Position numbers and translations under genes: made by a program. Below, piece after piece: positions 21,756-33,152 of a stretch of 64,000 nucleotides of DNA; positions within the stretch are counted from its first letter, which is position 1, and every line of letters begins with the position of its first letter. The stretch is from Gymnopilus junonius (taxonomy: Eukaryota > Basidiomycota > Agaricomycetes > Agaricales > Galerinaceae): assembly GCA_015501075.1 (NCBI GenBank), contig JADNYJ010000012.1, positions 1 to 64,000 on the forward strand. Direction: 5' to 3'. Under the pieces are notes generated by a model. The model saw nothing but the letters and a program-made list of their open reading frames with translations, was not told the DNA's origin and searched no databases.

Positions 21756-22591
21756 TTTTTTTTTTTTTTAAATCAAGGATTTATATACCGGTGCACAAAA
21801 GCAGTCCAGTCGCAGATATACATACACCCAGAGTAATCTACCATTAAGCTACACCTAGTGTGAGACTGGCTCCCGCGGGCCAACTTGGGACCACAAAACA
21901 ATGGGCCCATACTCTCATTGATGCCCTGACCAAAGGGAGGGGTCCAACAAAGTGATGGAGGGGCACCGGAAGGGGGCCCACCAGCCAAACCCAACAGCCC
22001 AAGATGCGCGCATACTGTGTTAGCCACTGAAGGCAGACCATTTTGGGTCACTGAAGCCAGGGGCTACAAGGTCTGTTGATAGTGCTGAAGCTCCAGACCC
22101 AAAGCCCCCACCCTCAACCCAGCAAAGCCTAAGCCTGCCAAGTATTAGGACTCTGTTCTGAGTGCACCCCAAACCGCTGAATCCAGCCAACAGGAACAAC
22201 ACCTACCTTGCCTGACCATGTTATCCGACACCTCGAGGAGGGCAGTTGAAGGCAAACACTGTGGGGTTAGCCTTCAAGAAGGAGACGAGCTGATCCAGAT
22301 GAACTGGATAGTCATGACGAACATGTTGGGGACACATTCAGAACAAGTGATCGCGAGTTTGAGTATGGTGGCTGCACTCACAACTGGTGGATTTGGGGAT
22401 GTTGAATCAAGAGTAATACTCCCCAATGGGAGCATGGTTGGTGATGGCGTGAGTGACCCTAGTGAAAAGAGTCAAGTTGCTACCCGCATATTGAAGCCAG
22501 GTGCCACCTCATTTGGCCCATGGTTCGAGCCAACCTCTATCAAGATTGGTGAGTGACAAGAATTGTCACCCTGAGTACGAGGGCTGCTGGA
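21756..22591 (-). mobile_element. LINE copy I: 5'-truncated, minus strand, joined to Copia
   Basis: The T run (21,756-21,769) is followed by the family 3' end aaatcaaggatttatatacc, the 3' UTR and the ORF2 end, and stops at 22,591 near the RNase H/knuckle boundary. No target duplication matches on the two sides, and Copia does not resume after it, so sequence was probably lost at the right border. Confidence 0.88.
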
Positions 22592-23159
22592 GGTAGACAA
22601 ACCAAACTTATTGAAAAACTCAATCCTCATGGGAGGTGAATCAGCAACAGTCACTGGTAATACACCACAAAATAATTCTTTATCAATCAAAACTCTCTAG
22701 TGGATAGGGCACAAAATTTAGAGCTAGGGTGAGTTTGCACCATGAAAAATGCCTCCAGAAGAGCAAATTTTATTTGTTAATCTATAAAAAAAATATACAC
22801 AATTTCTTAGGCAGAAAAGGCACAGACTGATGATACTAAGCATTATGAGATTAGAATACAGATAATGATATAGAGCTTGTGCCAAAGACTAGAGGTTTCA
22901 AGAAAAAAAATAATCTACCAAAAAATAAAAATCTCTAGTGAGCACATTCTATAAATGAGTGCCTGGCTCTACCTTGAATTTTGATGAATCTCTGTAATGA
23001 GAAACTGAACATACCTATATGCCCATTACTGTCTCAATTATAATTAATTACTTTATTATTTTAATTTTCCTACCATGGTTTATTTATCTGCAGCCCAGAG
23101 TCTGGCCATCATAGCTGTTCTGCACTATGGCAAACAAAAGTCCTACCTACATATTCTCA
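22592..23159. other. AT-rich sequence without recognised gene
   Basis: Homopolymer A/T runs and no convincing open frame. Nothing Copia-like is seen to continue here from the left side of LINE I. Confidence 0.5.
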
Positions 23160-23692
23160 ACCCAGTTCCAACCTAGTCCCAACCCAGTTTCAACCTAGTC
23201 CCATCCAGTCACAACCTAGTCTCACTTAGTCCCAAGTCAGTCCCATTCAATCCCATGGGAGTCCCAACTTAGTCCCAACTCAGTCCCACCCAGTCCCAAC
23301 TCAGTCCCAGGGAGTCCCAACTCAGTCCCAACTCAGTCCTACCCAGTCCCAACTCAGTCCCAGGGAGTCCCAACTCAGTCCCAACTCAGTTCTACCCAGT
23401 CCCAACTCAGTCCCACTCAATCCCATGGGAGTCCCAGGGAGTCCCAACACAGTCCTATTCAATCCCATGGGAGTCCCAACTCAGTCCTAACTCAGTCCTA
23501 CCCAGTTCCAACTCAGTCCCACTCAATCCTATGGGAGTTCCTGGGAGTCCCATCTAGTCCTAACCCAGTCCCACTCAATCCCATGGGAGTCCCAACCCAG
23601 TCTCAGGGATTCTATGAAGTCCCACTAGACTCCCAAGGAGTCCCTGGGAGTCCCAGGGATTATGGAGTCCTATGGACTCCCATGGGAGTCTA
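23160..23692. repeat. Degenerate minisatellite with agtcccaact-type units
   Basis: About 530 bp are built from a roughly 10-bp motif, agtcccaact or variants (agtcccaccc, agtcccaggg, agtcccatgg). A longer unit of about 55 bp is also repeated (compare 23,286-23,330 with 23,341-23,386). Several units contain the palindrome actcccatgggagt. There is no coding frame. Confidence 0.85.
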
Positions 23693-25615
23693 GAGACAAT
23701 TTGGAGGGGAGTGCTAAGTACTGAGAAAATGTTTAATGCTCATTTGAGGAAATGATGGGTTGTGTTCAACAACCGGGGCCCATAACCTGTTCGAGACCTA
23801 GAATACAAGAGTCTCAGCATACTGTCAGAATGATGGTGAATGGCTGAGGAAAGAAAGAAGAGAGTGTCCAGATTTTATACTCTAGAAAGAAGCTACACAA
23901 ACAAACACAAGAAAAGAGCAGACAAATATGATAGGGGTGATGTGACGCATAGACTAATAAAGAGGCACATGCAGTGAAAGTAATAAAAACTGACCAGGAA
24001 ACAGAAACTCCAACATACTAGACTTAATCTTAAGTGATTAAGTTCTATTATTAAGGTCATACTGTACTAAACCAACCAAGTCTTCAGTCACATGTCATGA
24101 TGACTGCTGAAGAGAAGAGATTTATCTATTGGTCACATATCACCAGGTGGTCTGAAGAGGGTGATGGCTCAAAAAAAGAAGGGCCCAAAATGGATCAAAA
24201 AAAAGCTTAAAAATTCAAAAAAAATCCTGCCAGGCATTCTACATAAATCAGCCATTGGTATCCTCATTTTTGCTAGTGTGATTATGCCACCATTTATTAT
24301 GATAGCAGACATTCATCTTTTGAATCCTTTTTGTCTGCCCTGAAGAGGCTGTTGGAGTGATGTCAATGGTTTTAGCTCCAACTGCCTCAATAAGAGCCTC
24401 CTTTGCTTCTGCTGTAGAAACCAAACCTCCACTTTTATCAGAAATACAAACCTTCTCCACATCCACTGCACTAGATGATGCTTTAGTAGGTCTAGCTCCA
24501 TGTACCTCATTCTGATAAGCAATTAGCTCATCAAGCAGAACATCACTGTCATCCTCATGACTGCTGTCAAAACAGGGCATATCATATGGTATTTTTTCTA
24601 GCTCTATCACTGTCCTAAAATTTGTTTTTCTGATATTTCCAATGGTCTGCTAAGTCTTCAAGCAGACAAAGAGTTTCACCTCTTTATCATGTATCCCAGG
24701 CACCCCTGAAGAGCTGAAGAGTTGGTCAAAATATGTCATGCATCACCCCACTAAAGAGTTAGTCAGTTTGGTACAGTAACACCCAGTGTAAGCCTGGTCA
24801 TCTTACTGCTGCTGTACCAACTGCTAGAGGGCCAATACTGTACCAATTTAATCAATTCATCGGTCATGGGTCACAGGCCTACCTAATTTAACAAATGGTC
24901 ATAAAGGTCACAGGTCCCAGAGAGGGCTGACAAAACCATTTTTTGGTTTATTAAAATGGCTGCCAGGTGGGCTAAAATCATAAAAAATTGCTCAGTGCAA
25001 GTTCTTAGCATATTTAGACACAACTACAATGCCTAAAAAGATTATATAGATGAAGAGATAGAATAAGATTTAAAAGATAGGCAGTACATACTTATCACAT
25101 TAATTGTTTGAGTTCTGGATTTGAGGTTTCTTGAAGATGTTGCAAAAATCAAAGGACAGGAATCAAACCAAACTCATGCTGACCACCCTAAGTAGACATT
25201 ACTAACTACCATGATACCCATTGCACTAAAGTCATGTTCTCATTCCAGTACCTTGATGAACATTTTTGTGTAGTCACTGGTCAAAAGCCCATCTGATGAA
25301 ACCATTATTTCATCTTGTTGGTCACAGGTCCCAAGGGGTGACAAATTGATTAAATTAGTACAGTACACCACATATAGTACAAGGTGGCTAAACTATTTGT
25401 TTAGTTACACTGTATTTTGGCATAACAGTTTGACACTGTTTTCTCAGCCTGCTTACAGTCTTTCCAGTTTTGCTGATGGTCATCATGGCTATGTCTGACT
25501 CCTGAGTTTTATTGCTTTTTTCACACTGTGAGAGACCATGTCAGAAGTGTAAAAACCTCCTTAAATATAGAAAACTTCTTTGCTATTTAATTGTGCTAAG
25601 TGCAGAAAACATCAC
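23693..25615. other. Unrecognised AT-rich repeat-derived DNA with inverted repeats
   Basis: No recognisable gene. A minus strand frame at 24,610-24,248 (120 codons, beginning MIELEKIPYDMPCFDSSHED) matches no family I know and may be a remnant of a transposon gene. The motif tactgtac recurs in both orientations (24,060, 24,768, 24,836, 25,355), and a 22-bp inverted repeat pairs 24,836-24,857 with 25,344-25,365. The phrase ggtcacaggtccc occurs near 24,906 and 25,320. This looks like decayed DNA-transposon or MITE material. Confidence 0.45.
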
Positions 25616-28587
25616 TTAGTTTTGTGTTGTCTGGAAAGCAATCCATGCCTCATTTAACACTCCAAAAACACCATTAGCCAGCATTCTTTGCTTAAGAGTT
25701 GAATTGGATGCATTGAGCTATAAGAAGAATATCAGTAAAACAACAGCCAAAGTTAAATGGATGGAAAAATGTAGCTAGTAAAGCCTTAAAAGAGTCATAA
25801 CATACCTTATCAGGGTGTACTCTGCCAATGGCCTTCATATATCCTTTTTTGACTTGAGCAATTGTCACAAGATCTGCCATACCCATCTTCATAAATGCAC
25901 CCTCCCAAAGGACCAACTCTAAGCTTGCAAGCAATGCACGGATGTTCTTTTCTTTTCCAGTCTTCCAAGCTGATAAACGAGCATCCACAGCATCTTTGAG
26001 AGCATATCTTGCTGCATCCTCTGACTCAGCTTGGGCATTGCTACTTTGTAAGGCTCGTAGGGCACGAGAGGGTCCATGGTTTGTCAGGACAGTGGTAGGT
26101 TTGGGACTTGGTTTAGGCTTTGGTTTCACAGCAGGAGTTGTCCGTGTTATTGGTTCAGCCACAGACGAACGACCCGCAGATCCTTCCACCATCTTCCGAC
26201 ATCGGACACCGCCGCTGACAGCTTCCTTCCTTGTCTTTTCTTCAACCCAACTGCCACCCTCACCCTCACTTGCCCGGCTCAAAACACTCCACCACATACC
26301 AGCATCAACCCATTTTTCCCTCCCTTCACATGCTTCAGCAGCTCGGCGGAGGGCTTTGACGTACCCATCAAGCAAGTCGACACCAATACCCTGCGGATGG
26401 TTCCAACCTCCATTGTTTGCACGCGAGCGGCCGGCTGCAATGAGGTTGGATGGTATTTGAGAAGGATGAAGGAGAGGTGGCGAGGTGGAAGATGTCGACG
26501 CAAGGGATCTACAAACCCGAGATCGTTGTTACGTGCACCCTTGCCAGCTGAAGAAAAGACGGCTGTCCCAAAGACACCCTCGACAGCCTTCTGACAGTCC
26601 CCGACTGCGCCAACATATTCACCTGTTTTGAGCCTTGCCAAAGCGCGATTCGTGTGCAACGGAACCAACAGTAAATGACCCTCCGGAAGTGCAGCTATAG
26701 CAGTGGTATATGATTCTGCAGCTGCTGCATGCTGGCCAAGCTTGAATTGTTCAGTTCCTAGAGTTTTATGTTTCTCAGCAAGAGCTAGAGCGGAAGGAGG
26801 TGCCGTCAGAAGGTTGCGGGTCAATGGTGGCGATGGTGCTGGCGGACGTCGTTCGAGTTGAGAGGAAGAAGATGAAGCCTGACGGGCAATCTGTGGCATA
26901 AGTTTGGCCTGAGGGGCGGGAGAGGAACGTTGAGGTGGAGTAGCAGCAGAGAAAAGGTCAACTTCGATTTCATGAACTTTGATCCTTGGTTCATGTGGTT
27001 CAAAGGTAGTTCCTTCTCGTTCCTCGTGATCATAAGTGTCTTTGAAACCACTTTGATCCTTCAACCCATCTCCGGTTCTCCGCTCTGCGTGATCGTCTTC
27101 ATCCGAATGGACGGCGTCTTGCATCCACTTCGGTCTTCTGGATCCTGGCGTAGCCTGGCCTCTGACATCCACATTCCTTTCCTCATAAGCCTTGACTACC
27201 TTTTCCTTACCCTCCTTCCAAAAAGCGCTAGCTTTGCTGAACATGCTCAAGCCAATTTCCGACGCCTGCGCCAGCAACTTGTCTGCCTGATCTTGAATCT
27301 CCGCTACTGAGGCACCACGACTCGAACCTTCTCCGCTTCCCCGCGCGGCAGACAGGCGTTGTCGTTCCAGTCTTTCACGTTCGCGCTCTTTCTGTCCTTT
27401 GGGCATTGCAGGTGTGCGAGTAGGGGGTGGAGTCAAGTTGCTAGCGGGTGGACGATCATCTTCCGTGCGGCTCGGTTGAGCTGCTCCATTACCACCGAGG
27501 AGTGATTCCAAAGCCGCTTGCACATCCTGGCGGTCCTTTGTGTTCTTCAATGCTCTTTTGGCCTGCTCGACGGAAAAACCCATTTCCACGATCTGGCCTA
27601 ATATATGGGGAGGAGGGGAGGAGCTCCGAGGGACGTTAGAGCGTCCGCTGGTATGCCTAGAAACATCTCCGGACTGTGATGTCTAGATAGCAAGGAATCA
27701 ATAAAGTAAACAAAACAATGAGCCAGATAGATCAAAGATATACAAGGACGAAGACGCACCTGAGTCTTGACACGACCCACAGGCGCATTAAGTATTCCCA
27801 GAAGGTCGTTTTCCTGTTCGTCATCGTCAAATTGACCTTCTCTATTTCCAAAATCAAAGTCTGTGTCCAGAGAAGCAATACCAAGATCGAGTAAAGAATT
27901 AGTTTCTAAACGTGAAGATGACTGTTTGCGGTTAGCTTGGGATGAGGAGGATCGAGATACAGCTGGACGGTGGTCGCTGTGCAGCAAGGGATCTGAGCCG
28001 GATCCATTTGAGTGGGGAGGGCTGAATTCTTCCAAGTCCCAGAGGGTTGATGTACCCATCCTCTGAGGAGGTGACTGGGATGGTTGTTGAGGTGTATTTC
28101 TACTTGTCGTGGTGGCAGCCCCGAAATCGCCCAACCCCCAATCGTCGTCAGCTACCGATGGCTGCTTGCTGCTGAAAATAGGTGGAGCTGTAGATGATAA
28201 GCTATCTAAAGAGTCCAGTCCCGCCCACGGGGAGTGGGTATGTGAAGCAGTACTGTGCTGCGGTTGCTGTTGTGGAGACGGAGTACGCTGTTGGGCCTCC
28301 GTGGCAAGCTTTGCGGCCAAAGTCATCTTTGCACTGGAATTAGGGCCCCCATTGGTGGACGATGAAGAAAAGAGATCGCTGAAGGCATCTCCTGAAGACT
28401 TTGGGGGTGCAGGAGGTCTAGCAGATGGAGTCAAGGGGCGAGAAGAAGGCGGTGGCGTAGACGACGCGAGCAGACTGAAGACATCTGGTTTCCGAGCAGT
28501 AACAGTGGCAGGCTTTGAAGCAGATAGAGTCTGAGGCTTTGGCTTTGGGGCAGAGGTCGACCAGAGATCCGCAAACTGGTCTGACAT
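25616..28587 (-). CDS. Auxilin-like J-domain protein (Swa2/auxilin family)
   Basis: Cofactor that recruits Hsp70 to uncoat clathrin-coated vesicles. Exon 1 (28,587-27,760) holds clathrin/adaptor-type motifs DLW, DLF and DPLL in a low-complexity Pro/Ser region. An intron (27,759-27,683) leads to a UBA domain (VEMGFSVEQAKRALKNT, about 27,590), a TPR region (KHKTLGTEQFKLGQHAAAAE, about 26,770), a linker, and a C-terminal J domain with HPDK (about 25,810). A last intron (25,805-25,718) joins HPDK to LNASNSTLKQRM and the stop at 25,616. UBA-TPR-J order matches yeast Swa2. Between the TPR and linker the frame changes near 26,490-26,540; an intron there is likely but its ends are not settled. It is the first host gene right of the repeats. 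Confidence 0.88.
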
Positions 28588-28677
28588 GAAGGGGCGAACT
28601 GAGAGGAATTGCCGGATTTGGCCGTCTATGTTATGTGATGTAGCAACTCGCCCCTTTACTCAATCTTGCTCTCAACC

Positions 28678-29619
28678 ATGGCGTCCCGTCCACTCAATGA
28701 TGACGAGGTCATTAGCGAGATGAACAAGATGGTCATTATTCACTCTCTATTTCCTGTTCATTGCGCTGACACCCCTGTCTAGGTCGCGTTCATCAAGCAG
28801 GAGGCGTTGGAGAAGGCCCGTGAAATCAGAGTCAAGGCTGACGAAGAGTTTGCCATCGAAAAGGTATGCACCGAGCTCGCACACCGACCGTCCTACTTCA
28901 TATTGCATGCAGGCCAAACTCGTCAAACAAGAGCAGCAAGCTATAGACGCACAGTACGAGAAGAAGCGTAAGAGCGCCGAGGTCGCCCAGAAGATGTGCG
29001 CTCGTTTGTCCACCGATCTTCCACCTCCTAACAGTCCCTATCATTCAGTGCCCAGTCTACCATCACGAACAAGTCTAGACTAAAGCTTCTCCACAAACGT
29101 GAAGAGATTCTCCAACACATCTTTTCTACTGTCCGTGAACCAACTACTCCACTGTACAAAACGAACGGATACGTCCAGTTCCTCGAGGGCATCATCACCG
29201 AGTCTTTCCTCTACATTCTCGAGCCCTCAGCCACCATATATTCGCGTCAGTCTGACGTCGATGTCGTCAACCAGGCTGCCGCAAATGCCGCGAACGCATA
29301 CAAAGATATCAGTGGTCGAGATGTTTCCTTCACCGTCGTTGGCTCCATTGCAGATGACCAGTGTGTCTTGTGTTGGCTTGTACTATTCCGTTTTATTGAT
29401 TCTCGTCCATAGGAGCCAAGGAGGTGTCAAGCTTCAGAGTGGTACCGGCAGGATCACTCTGGACAACACCATGGAAGAAAGACTGCGGTTACTCGAAGAG
29501 CAGGCAAGCTATCTTCACCTTACACCTAATGTTGTACCGGAGCTAATCCTTTACAGATGCTGCCAGAGATTCGGGAGGAACTCTTTGGTAAGAACCCTAA
29601 CCGTAAATTCTATACCTAG
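28678..29619 (+). CDS. VMA4: V-type proton ATPase subunit E
   Basis: Peripheral-stalk subunit of the V1 sector, which couples ATP hydrolysis to vacuolar acidification. Exons fit at 28,678-28,731, 28,783-28,863, 28,913-28,995, 29,049-29,360, 29,413-29,503 and 29,557-29,619, giving 227 residues, the usual family size. The N-terminal helix reads LNDDEVISEMNKMVAFIKQE and the coiled part KAKLVKQEQQAIDAQYEKK. The C-terminal domain has GGVKLQSGTGRITLDNT and ends LFGKNPNRKFYT. Intron 5 (29,504-29,556) begins GC, a GC-AG intron. Divergent from auxilin, with 90 bp between start codons. Confidence 0.95.
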
Positions 29620-29734
29620 TGTGCACTCTTCTGTAATATAGATAATATTAGTGATTTGGACCTTCATAAAGCTACTTTACAACTATATGTTCCAATCAAA
29701 TAAAAACAATAAAGTATTTACGCACTATTTAGTT

Positions 29735-29818
29735 GCATTAAGGGGGAATCGAACCCCCGGCGGGTCGAATTACAAGCTTGTATGGCAACGACCCAGGTTA
29801 CCACTACCCCATTAATGC
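29735..29818 (-). tRNA. tRNA-Gly (anticodon GCC) with a 14-nt intron
   Basis: The minus strand folds as a tRNA. Acceptor GCATTAA pairs perfectly with TTAATGC, the D arm is GGGT/ACCT, the anticodon stem GGTCG/CGACC, and the T arm GGGGG-TTCGATT-CCCCC. The anticodon loop reads TTGCCA then T after removing TACAAGCTTGTAAT, which lies at the canonical intron site after position 37. Anticodon GCC gives glycine. Confidence 0.93.
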
Positions 29819-29906
29819 TTGATGAAAATTATCGCCAAATATTCGTATATCTTTTATGTTACCTTTCATTCTTTCAAACCCATTTCATGTGCTGACTCCT
29901 TGACCA

Positions 29907-31305
29907 ATGTCCGCGATGGCGAGCACCAGCGCCGTTACCCTCGACGACCTCGCATCTTCTACGTCCCCAACTTTGGACAGCCATCTTTTCTTTCCTCCAC
30001 CCGATGTCAAAGACCCCGTCGAAGAGAGGTCGAAAAGCCCTGTCGAACTGCAGTCGCGTCAGCTCCTCAAAGACAGGCTCTACATCGGCAACCTACACCC
30101 TACCGTCGACGAGTGCGTTCTTCTACGTCGGATATATCTTAGTCAAATCCTGATATGCGTTATTTCTTCTCTGGATAGATACACCTTGCTGCAGGTATTC
30201 TCCAAGTTCGGCAAAGTCACCAAGCTAGACTATCTCTTCCACAAGACTGGCCTATTGAAAGGCAAACCTCGAGGTTACGCCTTTATAGAATACGGAAATT
30301 CAGACGTGAGTTGCCTTTCTCCTTGTTTATACCCGGCCCCCCCTCCTCCCCCTCGCGCGCATTGTGAAAGAACTGTTTGCTTACTGTTCGCTATCTTTTC
30401 CCATTCTATGCTCGCCCCGTTACTGGCTACGATCATCTGTGGACGAATTTAAAGGCTGTACCCGTAATCGGCATGCTGCCACGAGCCAGAATTCACCAAT
30501 CAGTTTGATTGGGGTCTCTTGATCTTTCTCGGCTATACATCAACGCTCAGACATATGATGCTGACTGATTGCCTCCATCCCAGGACGCTTTGAGAGCCTT
30601 GACCGTAGCTCATGACAAGCCCTTACGAGGACGCAAGCTCATTGTTACTTTCGCGCATCAAGCACCACTAGATCAGTATGGTGGAGTTGGCATTCCCTCC
30701 TCGCTCAAGAACCGGAAAACCATGATGGACACCGGGCGTCCTACAGCGCTGAGCATGATCAAAACTGGGATGAGCAATCGAAATGACGGGTAGGCGTTCA
30801 ATTTCATAATTAATTTCTTGTACGTTCTCTAAACTGTGGGCATTGCAGCAGAACCGTAGACAAGATCGCAATGATGGAGGCTAAACTGCGGCAGATGGAA
30901 AGCAGCAATCCACGTCCAAAGCCTTCGCGTCCCACGTCCGCAGGGGATATGCAAACTACGAACGATTCATATATTCCCGTGGCTTCAACACTACCATATC
31001 ATCCGTCACTTCCGTCTAAACCACCACCCTCTTTGCCCAGTCACTTGGCTCAAGCTCCCTCCAGGCCAAGCACGCCTACGACAGTAAAGCCGAAAACATC
31101 TTTACCTGCATTACCCTTGCTGCCTCAACCATTACAAGGTCAACATTTGGGACCTGTGTCAGAAACTAAGCACCTAGGCGCAAAACCTTTGCAAAAGTCA
31201 ATTTCTGTACCAACTCCTTCGAATGTTGTTCAACCTCGCCCTGCCAAATCGTCCAAGTTGATCGGAGTGAAGATCAAGCCCAAGCAGAAGACTCAGATGG
31301 AATGA
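29907..31305 (+). CDS. RRM protein, RBM18-like
   Basis: Single-RRM RNA-binding protein. Exons fit at 29,907-30,112, 30,179-30,305, 30,584-30,789 and 30,849-31,305, giving 331 residues. The RRM spans exons 1-3: RNP2 is RLYIGNLHP, followed by LLQVFSKFGKVTKLDYLFHK, and RNP1 is KGKPRGYAFIEY. The KTGLLKGKPRGY and LIVTFAHQ signatures resemble animal RBM18. The C-terminal part is a Pro/Ser-rich low-complexity tail ending KPKQKTQME. Intron 2 (30,306-30,583) is unusually long for this region at 278 nt. An internal Met at 29,916 could also start translation. The role in splicing or other RNA work is inferred from the family only. Confidence 0.88.
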
Positions 31306-31480
31306 TGACTTATTACCGGTGCCTGTTGGGGCCTTTCAGTTAATACTCTAGTAGAATTTTTTAATCGTATATTTACTTTATGTATTCTACCGAGGGACTA
31401 AACGCGACTCTGGGTCTATTCAAGCCATTTCCGCACCGAAGTTCTGAGCTTCCGAATTGTCAAGGCCCTGGTTTATTTCA

Positions 31481-32364
<884 letters not shown>

Positions 32365-32552
32365 TTTTTAGAATTGTCTTGAGGGAGTCTTGGGCTTCAA
32401 AGCATGCCTCGGTTCTGAGGATCAAGGTTCAATTGCCGAATTCGGCAAGCACCATCTGTACAGTTTATGTAATAAGGTTCAGCCACAACTCCGACTGCAG
32501 CACGCTCAGTTAAGGAATTCTGCAGCAAGCCCGCCCCTCAAGACTCCCGACG
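32365..32552. promoter_or_regulatory. Shared divergent promoter of RPL23 and RPL38
   Basis: Only 188 bp separate the start codons of two ribosomal protein genes transcribed in opposite directions. Both genes begin with a very short coding exon. Co-regulation is inferred from the layout; I did not identify a specific factor site. Confidence 0.7.
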
Positions 32553-32963
32553 ATGGTGAGCACCCTTTTGTCGTCGTAGGCCGCGATGCTGACCCTGTGT
32601 AGCCGAAAGAAATCCGCGACATCAAAAAGTTCATCCAAATCACCCAGAGGAAGGATGCGTCCCGTGCGTCTTGTGTCCGCTAGGGCTTATGAATATACAC
32701 TTACCGTCCCTTTGCAGAGGCGCGCATAAAGAAAAATCCCTCGAAACTTCCTAATGGCAAGACGCAGACCAAGTTCAAGGTCCGATGCTCGAGATACCTC
32801 TACACCCTCACAGTCGACGATCCAGAAAAGGCGGAGAAGCTGCAACAAAGCCTGCCCCCTGGTGCGTCCTCATACACCAGACCCTGATTGTTTCATCCCT
32901 GACTTTACTGTTGTAGGTCTGACTATCATTGAGCTCGACAAGCCTACACCTAAGAAGAAATAA
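32553..32963 (+). CDS. RPL38: 60S ribosomal protein eL38 (RPL38)
   Basis: Small large-subunit ribosomal protein. Exons are 32,553-32,555, 32,603-32,663, 32,718-32,861 and 32,917-32,963, giving 84 residues. The sequence has [38 protein letters not shown] and [15 protein letters not shown], all typical of eL38. The first coding exon is only the ATG, followed at once by an intron that starts gtgagc. This extreme first exon is easily missed by gene predictors. Confidence 0.95.
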
Positions 32964-33152
32964 ACACATTTCTTCTTACGCGCGCGGAGTCTTTTCTGGG
33001 TGGGCGTCGGTCGGGCGAGGGTTCGGTTCTCAGATTATGTGTAGACTTATGGTGCCTCCAAAACTTATGAATCTGTGATAACAGTCCATGCCTCACTTTC
33101 TAAGCATCAGTAACAGCCAACCTTTTTTGCCTGATGACCAGCGTCATTTCTT

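Noticed and set aside
21740..22610. Target duplication for LINE I (ctggcagttctacaa versus ctggaggtagacaa)
   Set aside because: The match is poor and needs gaps, so it is not better than chance.
23160..23692. CRISPR-like array
   Set aside because: The units are a degenerate minisatellite without unique spacers, and the genome is eukaryotic.
26076..26594. 172-codon + strand frames opposite auxilin
   Set aside because: Antisense to auxilin coding sequence, without domains.
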